Source of the DNA: Methanobrevibacter sp.
Lineage (GTDB): Archaea > Methanobacteriota > Methanobacteria > Methanobacteriales > Methanobacteriaceae
Assembly (NCBI RefSeq): GCF_015062935.1
Contig: NZ_SUTM01000007.1
Coordinates: 1 to 64,000 of the forward strand
Length of the DNA: 64,000 nucleotides
Direction of reading: 5' to 3'
Shown: one piece after another, positions 37,631 through 48,100 of the stretch
Layout: every line of letters begins with the position of its first letter
Position numbering within the stretch: position 1 is the stretch's first letter
Made by a program: the position numbers and the translations under genes
Notes under the pieces: generated by a model
What the model saw: only the letters and a program-made list of their open reading frames with translations
Told to the model about the DNA's origin: nothing
Databases searched by the model: none

Positions 37631-38566
37631 TTAATATTCATAAAATCCTTTTCCAGCATTTATTCCCAGTTCTCCTTTGTCTATTTTTTCTTTAAGTTTT
37701 TCAATCATTTTTGATTGAAGTGAATCAGGGTCTTGAGCTTCAGGATTCATTAAAGCAATATTGTATAATGTTGTTAAACCAACAATATCAATAATGTGGA
37801 ATGGTCCTTTTGGAGCACCAGTTGCCAACATCCAAGTTTTATCGATTGTTTCAGGTTCTGCCACATCATTGGCCCATAATTTAGTTGCGGCATTTAAAAA
37901 TGGTACTAATAAAGAGTTTAATATATAACCTGGTTGCTCTTTTTTAACTTCTAATGGAATCATGTTAATGTCTTCAGCAAATTTAACGACTTCATCAAAG
38001 TATTTTTGTTCAGTTCCAGCATGACCCATAACTTCTGCTGTGTTGTTTTTCCAAATTGAGTTTGCAAAATGTAAACAAAGATATTTTTCAGGCCTTCCAG
38101 TATATTCGGCAAACATTGATGGAAGTAAAGTTGATGAATTTGTCACGAGAATAGTTTTTTCAGGCATATATTTAGCCAATTCTTGATAAAATGCAATTTT
38201 TTCATCTGGAATTTCTGCAATTGCTTCAATGATTAAATCTGCATCTTTTGCTGCTTCTTCATAACTTGTTGTTAAAATTAAGCTATCATGTGCTTTTTGA
38301 ACTTGTTCTTTTAATTCATCAATTTTTTCATCAGAAATTTCATCTTTTTTGATTAAACCTCTGCAGTATGCCATTTCATCGGTTTTCATTGCTTCAAGGT
38401 CTTCAATGTAGACATTTTTGAATCTTTCAAGTTTTGGTTTTGCTCTTTCAATTGATCCTTCACTTCTAAGCCAAATAGTAACATCAAATCCACAGTATGC
38501 AGATTGTAATGCAATTTGACTTCCAAGGACTCCTCCTCCTGCTACAACAACTTTCTTTATACTCAT
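37631..38566 (-). CDS. 3-hydroxyacyl-CoA dehydrogenase family protein
   Basis: The 311-aa protein has the Rossmann start VVVAGGGVLGSQIA, then LIIEAIAEIPDEKIAFY and ILVTNSSTLLPS with the catalytic Ser, CLHFANSIWKNN with the catalytic His, and a C-terminal helical domain with GYILNSLLVPFLNAA and GKGFYEY. It fits 3-hydroxybutyryl-CoA dehydrogenases. The role in a methanogen is unclear; it may reduce or oxidise a 3-hydroxy acid with a cofactor linked to NpdG next door. It is the first gene of the operon. Confidence 0.85.
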   Translation of the reverse strand: MSIKKVVVAGGGVLGSQIALQSAYCGFDVTIWLRSEGSIERAKPKLERFKNVYIEDLEAMKTDEMAYCRGLIKKDEISDEKIDELKEQVQKAHDSLILTTSYEEAAKDADLIIEAIAEIPDEKIAFYQELAKYMPEKTILVTNSSTLLPSMFAEYTGRPEKYLCLHFANSIWKNNTAEVMGHAGTEQKYFDEVVKFAEDINMIPLEVKKEQPGYILNSLLVPFLNAATKLWANDVAEPETIDKTWMLATGAPKGPFHIIDIVGLTTLYNIALMNPEAQDPDSLQSKMIEKLKEKIDKGELGINAGKGFYEY

Positions 38567-38587
38567 TTTTATTCACCTTCTAAAAAG

Positions 38588-38627
38588 TAGTATACCTGTA
38601 AACTAAATTAGTATACTTGTAAACTAA
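38588..38627 (-). promoter_or_regulatory. two direct-repeat operators
   Basis: TAGTATACCTGTAAACTAA (38588-38606) and TAGTATACTTGTAAACTAA (38609-38627) differ at one base and start 21 bp apart, two helical turns. They lie about 20-60 bases before the operon of three genes that ends in a MarR regulator, the likely ligand. Confidence 0.8.
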
Positions 38628-38864
38628 TATCTATTGTATAGCATATAAATCTTTTCTAAATCCGTTTCCCCTAAGCTGGTTTTTTAGGTTTTAATTTTTA
38701 ACCAATTTCGATTATCTGTTGATTCATTTTTGTTAAATATGAATCATTTTCAATTCAAAAAAAATCAAAAACAAACTAAAAGTGGATTTACATAGTTGAA
38801 CATCTCCTTTGGAGAGGATGGAGATTTTCAAATTTCTCATTTTAAAGTAACATTTAAATAGAAG

Positions 38865-38884
38865 TTATGAATATATATTCATAA
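38865..38884 (+). promoter_or_regulatory. 20-bp perfect palindrome before the DUF134 gene
   Basis: TTATGAATAT joined to its inverse ATATTCATAA makes a perfect 20-bp inverted repeat 30 bases before the ATG at 38914, just after a TTTAAATA box (38852-38859). It overlaps the expected transcription start and is a likely operator for the DUF134 protein. Confidence 0.75.
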
Positions 38885-38913
38885 TACCTGAAGATACATT
38901 TGGGGAGAAAATT

Positions 38914-39438
38914 ATGGTAAGACCTAAAAGAATGAGGAGAGTAGTCACATGCCACAGGCATGAGTTGAACAGGAACCTGAAACCGATAGAGCTGTCTGTA
39001 GATGAGTTTGAAGCAATCAGATTCAAAGACTATCATAATATCAAACAAACGGAGGCTGCGGAATTTATGGGAATCTCACAGTCAACATTCCACAGAATTC
39101 TAAACTCTGCAAGGCATAAACTAGCTGTTTCTCTAATTGAAGGCCGACCAATAGTTGTTGTAAAAGGTGATACAATGATTGATCCAAATAAATACTTATG
39201 CGAAGATTGTGGTTTTCAATGGTCAAATCCAGAAAAAGAATATGAGGAATGCCCGGACTGCAAATCAACAAACATTCGCAAATTGAATGCAAATAATAGA
39301 AACAGAATGTCAAATGACACATGCAGTTGCCCTAATTGCGGATACACAGAACCAAAAATTAGAGGCATTCCATGCAGAACCAAAACATGCCCAGAATGTG
39401 GTTCACCACTACAGGGAAGAGGATTATGCAACATTTAA
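38914..39438 (+). CDS. DUF134 DNA-binding protein with zinc ribbons
   Basis: Residues 1-90 are a DUF134 helix-turn-helix domain: LSVDEFEAIRFKDYHNIKQTEAAEFMGISQSTFHRILNSA in outline. The C-terminal half adds two zinc-binding parts: CEDCGFQW with CPDCKSTN, and CSCPNCGYTE with CRTKTCPECGSP. It is the first of three tightly spaced genes with another zinc-ribbon protein and a ferredoxin, which suggests sensing of metal, sulfide or redox state. The palindrome upstream implies autoregulation. Confidence 0.85.
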   Translation: MVRPKRMRRVVTCHRHELNRNLKPIELSVDEFEAIRFKDYHNIKQTEAAEFMGISQSTFHRILNSARHKLAVSLIEGRPIVVVKGDTMIDPNKYLCEDCGFQWSNPEKEYEECPDCKSTNIRKLNANNRNRMSNDTCSCPNCGYTEPKIRGIPCRTKTCPECGSPLQGRGLCNI

Positions 39439-39456
39439 AGAGGGAGATGATTTAAG

Positions 39457-39744
39457 ATGGCTGATAATCTAGAATATGTCTGTAAAGAATGTGGCTTCAA
39501 TTGGATAACATTGAACGGCGAACACCATATATGTCCAAGATGCCACAGCGAAACAATAGAATATGTCGGTGAAGTGAAAGGCTTAGACATCGATTCAATA
39601 TTAAACCACAACAAAAGGATGGGAGGATGCTGCGGTTCTGCCCGTGGAAGAGGACCATTGACCTGTGGAAAACCATATCCGGACCACCACGACCCAAACA
39701 TTCCACATGATCCGGAAAAATGCTGCGGACATAGAGCATGCTAA
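39457..39744 (+). CDS. zinc-ribbon protein, 95 aa
   Basis: The protein starts MADNLEYVCKECGFNWI and has a C-X2-C...C-X2-C ribbon (CKECG and CPRCHSE), then a Gly/Cys-rich tail with GGCCGSARGRGPLTCGKP and KCCGHRAC. It lies 18 bases after the DUF134 gene behind GGGAGAT. It probably works with the ferredoxin and the DUF134 protein; the function is unknown. Confidence 0.75.
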   Translation: MADNLEYVCKECGFNWITLNGEHHICPRCHSETIEYVGEVKGLDIDSILNHNKRMGGCCGSARGRGPLTCGKPYPDHHDPNIPHDPEKCCGHRAC

Positions 39745-39760
39745 ACTGGAGGTTAAAAGA

Positions 39761-39940
39761 ATGGCTGAAATTACAATAGATACTGATAAATGCGACAATT
39801 GCGGAGACTGCACCGACGTTTGTCCTATGGAAGTTTTAATTCTTGAAGATGGCAAATTAACCATCAATGACCCTGATGAATGTAGTTACTGCGAAACCTG
39901 TGTGGATATTTGCCCAAACGAATGCATCACAATAGAATAA
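39761..39940 (+). CDS. 2[4Fe-4S] ferredoxin, 59 aa
   Basis: From the ATG at 39761, after GGAGG, the protein has CDNCGDCTDVCP and CSYCETCVDICP, the two complete cluster motifs of a bacterial-type ferredoxin. An in-frame region upstream overlaps the preceding gene and lacks a ribosome site. It should carry electrons at low potential; its partner is not clear, though it shares an operon with the DUF134 regulator. Confidence 0.92.
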   Translation: MAEITIDTDKCDNCGDCTDVCPMEVLILEDGKLTINDPDECSYCETCVDICPNECITIE

Positions 39941-40085
39941 AACTTCTAATCATTTTCTTTTTTAAATATTTTTTATCAAAATAATACATCATTAAATTAA
40001 AGTTAAAAAATTTTATAATCATCAAAAAATTAATTTTCTATCAGAGTTTCAGTACAGATTTTGATAAGCATCGGAACTTTTTTTA

Positions 40086-40250
40086 TAAGTTTTATACGAA
40101 TGAAAATATTTAATTAACATGAGCTCGATAAAAAGTAGTATTGAGAGAACATAAGTATGACAACTTTCGCATGCCCTTTCATATAACTCTCTCCAAAATA
40201 ATTTTATTTAATTAATGATTTAATTTTTAAGTTATATATAATTAGGCCAA
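40086..40250. repeat. dispersed hairpin repeat, copy 2
   Basis: The core at 40143-40192 has GAGAGA/TCTCTC and GTATGA/TCATAT around the loop CAACTTTCGCATGCCCTT, which copy 1 shares exactly. Unlike copies 1 and 3 it lacks the coding-like left part, so the hairpin and its right arm are the mobile or conserved unit. Confidence 0.7.
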
Positions 40251-40371
40251 AACAAGACTTTAAAAAAATTACATTTAATTCAAACATAAACACTGACCCC
40301 ACATATCAAAAGTGGAATTAATCTCATCACCATTAGCATATTGCATTAGCTAATAAGATGATGGATTAATG

Positions 40372-40398
40372 ACTTCATTATACGATATATAATGAAGT
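40372..40398 (-). terminator. hairpin after the exporter gene
   Basis: ACTTCATTATA (40372-40382) pairs with TATAATGAAGT (40388-40398) around a 5-base loop directly after the stop of the leftward MATE gene. Confidence 0.6.
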
Positions 40399-40400
40399 TG

Positions 40401-42131
40401 TTAATTTTTAATAGTTATTACAGTACTATTTAACCCTAATACTCTTGAATAGTCAACATTGTCTGCAATTTTATTTAAAACACTGATATTGTCAAATTCA
40501 AGATTATCTTTTTCCACTACTGGATTGAAATCGACACCAGTATCCTTAATTGATATTAAAATATTGTCAGCATTATTTCTAACAATTACGTCAATTGTAT
40601 TAACTGTTTCATTGTTGTTGATGATGTTTACAAGCATCTCTTCAATAGCTAAACTGACTATTGCTGCAGATTTATTGTCTGATAAATAATTCTGAACATT
40701 TTGTGCCAATTCCACAGCATCTTTTACATTACCATTAATTGTATGTTCAAATACTTTTTCATCATCATTGTGCTTGTTGATAAAGAATCCTGAATATTCA
40801 CCCTCTGTTTTTTTATGGATATATTTTGAATAAGCAAAGATGAACAGTATTGTTAATGCTTCAGCGATTGCAAATGAAATCCAAATACCGTTTCCTGCAA
40901 ATGGAATGGACAATATGCATGCAAGCCCAATAGGCAAGACCAAACCTTCAAGCAGGGAAATAATAGTGGATAATTTATTTTTCTGAATTGCCTGAGCATA
41001 AAAAGTATATAAAAATGTAATGGCTGTTCCCACATAACTTATTGCAAATATTCGCAGAGCATTCAATACAACAGGAACATCTGCAGGATTTTTAACACTG
41101 TACAGGAACAATAACGCCCGAGGATACACAATAAATAACAAAGATAAAGCCAAACTTGCAATTACAACGATTTTTAAAGACCTGTGAATAATGTAATTAA
41201 CTCCAGAATAGTCTTCTTCTTTAAAGTAAACAGACACTATTGGAGACATTGTCTGAGCAGTTCCTATTAAAAATATATATAATATGAACAGGCTATTATA
41301 GCAGATACCAAATGCCACAATACCTGATTTTCCAACATATATTCCAACTAAAAAGTTTATTACAAGCAATTTTAAAGTTAAGTATAACTGTGTTGAAGAA
41401 GATGAAAATCCTGAAGTTGCAATTTTTTTAAGGAAAGCGAAGAATTTGCCTAATTTTAATTTAATAAATTCCAATGTACGGTCCTTTTTAAAAAAGTAAT
41501 ATGAAATTAAAACTGATCCAACAAGATAACCTGTTGAAGTAGCCAATGCTGCTCCTGAAAGTCCTAAATGGAAATATGAAATATAAATTACATCAAAACA
41601 TATATTAACAATATTTGCAATCAATATTGCCCTGAACGGTAGTGACGGCATACCATCTGACCTTATAAAGTATGATAAACTCATCATATAACATAAAAAC
41701 GGCATACCAATAATTAATGAATTGAAATATGAAGTTACCTCAGGAATCAGTTCGGGCTGGGAGGAACATAAAAACTGTGCAATACTGCCTGAAAATATCA
41801 AACCGAATATCGAAATCAGTATTCCAATTACTAAAAGTGAAATAATGGATGTTGAAAAATATGAATTACTCTTTTCATCATCAAATTCTGCCTTTGCAAC
41901 AGAACAAAGTACACTACCACCCAATCCAATCATCCAATAGATTAGATTGACAAAAGTAATCACAGGAGCTACAATCTGAATTGGTGCAAGATTAGATGCA
42001 CCAATTAAAAAGCTCACTATCAAACCATCCACAAATAAACAGATATTTCCTGCCATTGAAGTAAATAATGTCGGGAGGAAAAATTCACTGAATTTACTCC
42101 TCAATAATTTATAATTTCTTTCATACATCAT
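40401..42131 (-). CDS. MATE exporter fused to RsbW-like kinase domain
   Basis: Residues 1-440 are a 12-segment MATE exporter of the MatE family. A C-terminal cytoplasmic domain (about 455-576) has the GHKL ATPase pattern of anti-sigma factor kinases: LAIEEMLVNIINN with the N-box Glu and Asn, and ISIKDTGVDFNP with the G1-box Asp and Gly. The gene lies 8 bases downstream of the NRPS gene, so it probably exports the peptide product. The kinase domain may phosphorylate the STAS protein encoded at 50041. A transporter with its own RsbW-like domain suggests that export is switched by a partner-switching cycle. Confidence 0.85.
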   Translation of the reverse strand: MMYERNYKLLRSKFSEFFLPTLFTSMAGNICLFVDGLIVSFLIGASNLAPIQIVAPVITFVNLIYWMIGLGGSVLCSVAKAEFDDEKSNSYFSTSIISLLVIGILISIFGLIFSGSIAQFLCSSQPELIPEVTSYFNSLIIGMPFLCYMMSLSYFIRSDGMPSLPFRAILIANIVNICFDVIYISYFHLGLSGAALATSTGYLVGSVLISYYFFKKDRTLEFIKLKLGKFFAFLKKIATSGFSSSSTQLYLTLKLLVINFLVGIYVGKSGIVAFGICYNSLFILYIFLIGTAQTMSPIVSVYFKEEDYSGVNYIIHRSLKIVVIASLALSLLFIVYPRALLFLYSVKNPADVPVVLNALRIFAISYVGTAITFLYTFYAQAIQKNKLSTIISLLEGLVLPIGLACILSIPFAGNGIWISFAIAEALTILFIFAYSKYIHKKTEGEYSGFFINKHNDDEKVFEHTINGNVKDAVELAQNVQNYLSDNKSAAIVSLAIEEMLVNIINNNETVNTIDVIVRNNADNILISIKDTGVDFNPVVEKDNLEFDNISVLNKIADNVDYSRVLGLNSTVITIKN

Positions 42132-42139
42132 TAATCCCC

Positions 42140-45100
42140 TTAAATACTAAAGAAGTCCAGATCATCCAAATATTTCACAAAGTTATAGACATACTCTTCA
42201 GACACATACGGCCATTTAATTCCCAAACGATACAATGCCTGTACGGTATAATCATTTGATACAGGAAGCCAGATTTTTTTAACTTTACCAGAACCGATTG
42301 AAGTAATTAAACCTGAAACTCCTTCTTGTTTTGATTTATCGGCCAATGCATCATCCAATGCTTTTTGATATTCATCTTCCTCCACATATTCAATATTCAA
42401 TCCCAGAGGTTTGATGATTTCAATTATATCTCCAAAACTGATACTGTGATAATCATATGGATGGAATACAGTACAATCCTTTGGAGTTTTTGACAGACTA
42501 ATAATTGCTTTTGCAGTCATATCAATTGGTGAAAATTCAACATTGCCCATAATCATTGAGTAAGACATTTTTCCAATTGTAACAAATGCTTTTAAACGGT
42601 TAATGAATCCGTTTGATTCAAAGTTAATTTGGAATTCACTGTCAGAGCTTCTTGCCATCAGGTTTCCAACCCTCATGATTTTAACATCCAAATCATTCTC
42701 TACCGCAGCTTCAAGAACTGCCCTTTCTGCGAGGAATTTGGAGTTAAGATACTGATTGTCCACAGCCTGACCAATGAATAAGTCCTGCTCTGTGAACGGA
42801 ACATCGACAGGAGGATAATTGTTAATACTTTCACCTGCAATACTGTAGGTTGAAACCTGAACATATTTTGCATTTTTCATTTTAGCAAACTTAAGCCCGT
42901 TTACAACACCACCAAGGTTAATGTCCTCAATGTCCGTTCCAGATGAAAAGTGTTTCACATTAGCTGCACAATTGACAATGGTATCAATGTTTACATTAAT
43001 AAGTTTTTCAAAGTCTTCAAAGTTTGTAATATCCCCTTCAATAATGTGCAATCTCTCATTGAAAAGCTCTTCGTATTCATTGGAGAAATAATAGAAGAGA
43101 AGTGATTTTAATCTTTCCTCTCCGCTTAATACTTTGTTTGATCTTATGAAACAGTATACATCACCAGTTTCATTTTCCAATATTTCATGAAGAACATGAA
43201 TTCCTAAAAATCCTGTAGCTCCGGTGAGTAAAATATTTCCCAAACTATCCTGAATTTCGCCATCAAGTAAGTTTTCAAGAGTGTTTTTCTTAAGTAATGA
43301 ATCAATATCGGAATAATCATATGACAGTTCAGCTTTTTTCTCTTCAGACTGGTCGGATAATACCAATTCGGCCAATGCTCTTGGAGTTGGATTTGAAAAT
43401 ACATCCCCATAGTTCAGATTATAGTTTCTGTTTAGTGCCTCCATTGTAATTTTGGTCACTAAAAGTGAGGTTCCACCAATTTCAAAGAAATTATCTGTAG
43501 CACTTACTTCATCAAGTCCTAAGATTTCACCAAAAAGGTTTGTAAAGAATGCTTCAATGTCATTTTCAGGAGCCACATATTCTGTTATTAAAACAGGTTC
43601 AGGTAAGTTTCTGAGGTCTGTTTTACCATTTGCTGTTTGAGGCATTTCATCAAGTTCCATATAAACTGTTGGAACCATATAATATACCAATTTTTCCGCA
43701 AGGGAAGCTTTTAAATCATCAATATTAATTGAGTATTCGTTTTCTCCACGGTTTTCCTCCCTGTATTCATCATGAACTGTGAAGTAGGCGCATAAATGGT
43801 CATTGCCTTTGATTTTTCTAACAACAACTGCAACGGATTTGATTCCTGGGAATTTTGAAAGTCCAACTTCAATTTCCCCAATTTCTATTCTTAAACCTCT
43901 GAGTTTGATTTGATTATCCATTCTTCCGAATACATAATAATCTCCTTCTTCAGTGACCTTAACAAAATCTCCTGAACGGTAAAATCTTATTCCGTTAATA
44001 ACTTCATATGCCTCAGCATTTTTCTCAGGACGATTCAAGTATTCTCTTGAAACCCCTTTTCCTGCAATATATAACTCCCCTATTACATTTGGAGGCAATG
44101 GATTGGAGTCAAAGTCCATGACCATTTCATGAACGTTGAATAATTCTTTTCCAATGTGAATATCTGAGCTTTCAAGCTGAACACCGTTACAGTAGACAGT
44201 TGTTTCTGTTGGCCCGTACATATTAAAGAATTTTCCATTGGAATTTTGTGAGAGAAGCTCATATAATCTTTTAGAGAAAGGTTCTCCAGCATGAATATAT
44301 ACCTTAAATCCATACATAGTCTCCTGCATCGCTTCAATTTCAAGATACTGAAGCAGTCTTGATGGGGTTGCAATGTAAACATTTGCACCGGTTCTGTGGA
44401 TTAAATCCATCATTTCAATTGGATCTTTATATTCAGTATCATTAGCAAATACCATTGGAACACCATTCAAAAGTGATCCCATAATTTCCTGCTGGAATAC
44501 ATCAAATGCAACTGTTGTTGTGGACAATACTTTATAATCTTCTTTTTCAAGATTATGAACCAGTTCATAAGTACAAACATTCCTTGGGTCAGGATACACA
44601 AAGTTTGCAATGTTTCCATGTTCAAGGATTACTCCTTTAGGAAGTCCTGTTGAACCTGAAGTGTAAATGAGATATGCCATATTGTTTGCATGCACATCCG
44701 GATCAGGGTTGGCAGTGTCTTTTTCTTTGAGCAGTTCATTAACATCAAGCAAATTATCTTCATATCCACTTAAATCTATACCTTTCTTCTCAATCACATC
44801 ATCCACAATGATAAATTTGGATTCGCTGTCTGTTAAAACATGCTCAATTCTTTCAGATGGATATTCTGAATCCACCGGAATGAATGCTGCACCGGATTTT
44901 AGAATACCAAATATTGATGCAACCACATTACTGTCCCTATTTAATATAAACATTATTCTGTCTTCAGGACCGACACCCCTTTTAATGAGGCTGTGAGCAA
45001 TTCTGTTAGCTTTTTTATTTAGTTCATCATATGTAAATTCCCCGTCAGTGGCATATAATATTACTCTGTCAGGATGCATTTCAACCTGATTTTCAAATAT

Positions 45101-48100
45101 TTTATTTAATCTGTCTTCAGGAACATCATCATATGCCAAATCATCGACACCCCAGTCATCGTTTTCAATGATTGAAATATCTTTCATCAATGTGCTTTCA
45201 TCAAATGTCTGGAATTTGTTTAAAACTATTTTAATTGATTCAAGGAAAGTGCTGATTAAAGTTTCAGAGTATAACTGATCATTATATTCGCAGAAAATTC
45301 TGTATTGACCATCAACTTCCACAACATTAATGTTGACTTTGAATTTCAGTCCTTCATAATCAATAGACTGTCTTTCAACTTTCATTCCACCGATTTCAAT
45401 GTCTTCAATGATTTTTCCATGATAAGCATATAATATTTCAGGAGCAATATCAAATTCATTTGAAATTTCAGTTAAAGGATATGCGGAATATGTCAATACA
45501 TTCAGCCATTCCCCATTTATATATTCAAAGTATTCCTTAAGAGTTGAATCAGAATTTAATTTCAATGCTAATGGTAATGTTTTAACCATCATGGCCAATG
45601 TTTTCTGTTGATTTGGATTGAATCTACCATTAGTGATAGTTGCTATTAATGTATCACGATTATATACGAATTTATTTATAACAAATGATGTTGCTGCCAG
45701 GAACAAATTGTTCTGAGAGATATTTGCTTTTGAACAGAACTCATCAATACTGGTTTTTTCAAGGAAAATATCATTCATTGCGACTTTACCTTGTGATTCA
45801 TCGCCGTTAATGTCCTGTGGAATTAATGTTACATCATCAAACTCTTTGACTCTGTTATTGAAGAATAATTTTGCCTCCTCATATAAACCGGATTGGCGTG
45901 TTTTAATCTCATTTAAGCAATATTCAAATCCGTCAAGCTCTTCAATCTCATAATCTTTTCCATCATAGATTTTTGAGATTTCATCAAATAAAATGTTTAA
46001 AGAGGTTCCATCAACAATAATGTGGTGGAAATCAGCTAAAAGCATTGAGTTTCCAACTATCTTAAATCTGAATAATGGACCCTCATCCAGTTTGAATGGT
46101 TTTACAAACTCATCAACATCAGCTTCATCAACAACTTCAATCATATCATCAATTTTTAAATCATCCCTTCTTTGCTGATATACTTCACCGTTATCCATTA
46201 TTATTCTTGTTTTGAGATACGGATGATTTTCAATAGCTTTAATGATTGATGATTTAAGTTTGCCAACATCAATTCCTTCACTAAATTCCATTTTCTTCGG
46301 AAGGTTATATGCAGTGTTATCCAGATTTTTAATGCAGTCAAAGTAAACTCCAAGTTGATTTGGAGTTAAAGGATAAAGTTCTTTAATATCCTGCGATTCA
46401 TCATCTTCAATTTTAATTTCAGAAGCTATTTTTTCAATAGTTTTGTATTTAAGAATTTCAGTAACATTCAATTGGGCATTTAATTTGGAATATATTGCAG
46501 AGGTCAGCTGGATAACTGTCAAAGAAGTTAAACCAATGCTGAATAAATCAGTATTAACACCAAATTCATCCATTCCCAAAATATCTGAGACAATGTCAAA
46601 CAGTTCTTTTTCAATATCATTTCTCGGTTTAATAAAATCATCTAGATTTATTTCAGGATCCGGCAAGTTTTTGAAGTCAGTTTTTCCATTTGGAGTTTTT
46701 GGAAAAGCGTCCAATTGTATTAAATAAGACGGCACCATATACTTCGGAAGTGAATCGATTAAATGCTGTTTTAAATCATCCAAATTAATTTGTGAAGTTG
46801 CAGTAAAGTATGCGCAAAGGTGTTCAATACTGTTAAGTTTTTTAACAACAACCTTTGACAATGCAATGCCTTCATAGTTTGCTATTACACTTTCGATTTC
46901 AGATAACTCAATTCTCAATCCTCTGAGTTTAATCTGAGTATCGTTACGTCCTGCAACATACAGTTCGCCTTTTGAATCCTTTTTACCCAAATCACCAGTG
47001 TTATAATATGGAATGTTGTTTAACTCCATGAACACCTTTTCGGTCTGTTCAGGATTATTCAGATATCCTCTTGCAATTCCGGCACCACCAACATATATTT
47101 CACCGGAAACATAAGCAGGCAGCTGATTTCCATCAATATCCATAATTTTATCAACTACATTAAGCATTTTCCAACCAGCAGTTACTTCAGAAGAGTCAAT
47201 TAATTTGTAATGTGATGCTATTGTAACTTCTGTCGGACCATATGAATTGTAGATATCTGCTTTAGTGTATTTTGACAATCTATCATAGAGAACTGGAGGG
47301 AATCCTTCACCACCTACAATAATTACTTTACATCCGCCAACAACATTCTGAATTTCTTCAAGCTGCAAGTATTCAAGCAGTCTTGTCGGTGTTGAGCCAA
47401 AACCATCCGCATCAGTCTTTTTAAACAGTTCCACTAATTGTAATGGGTCAATAGCCTCCTCATCATTTGCAAATACCACCGGCAAACCGTTTAAAATTGT
47501 ACCGAATATCTCCCTTAAAAATACAATGAATGACACTGTTGAAATTGATATGAACTTATCACATTTACGGTTGAGCTCATAAATCGGAACATTTTCATCC
47601 ACATTGGCAATATAGTTTGATATTCCCCTATGAGTAATCATTACCCCCTTAGGTTTTCCGGTTGACCCTGAAGTATAAATTAAGAAACATAAATTGTCAG
47701 GAGTTAATTCTACATTCGGATTTGAATCATCGCTTTCTTCAAGTAATTTTCCAACATCAAATCTGTTTTCACCATCGTATTCGATATCCTCAGAAGTAAT
47801 GACAAATTTTGAATCGCTGTCTTCCAATATCTGGTCAATCCTGTTTTTCGGATAGTTCGGATCAATCGGAATAAATGCGGCACCCGCTTTGACAATACCT
47901 AAAACAGCCGCTATCAAATCACTGTTTCTCCTCATCATAAACATTACTTTATCTTCAACTTCAACCCCATTTTTAATTAAACTGTTGGCTATTTTATTTG
48001 CTTTTCTGTTTAATTCATCATATGTTAACTCGCCATCCTCTGTATAAAGTATTGTTTTATCCGGATTTTCTAAAGATATCTTTTCAAATATATTATTTAT

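Larger units (their letters stand above)
39941..40400. other. 460-bp intergenic region between convergent genes
   Basis: It contains repeat copy 2 and, next to the exporter stop, a hairpin. No gene is seen. Confidence 0.5.
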
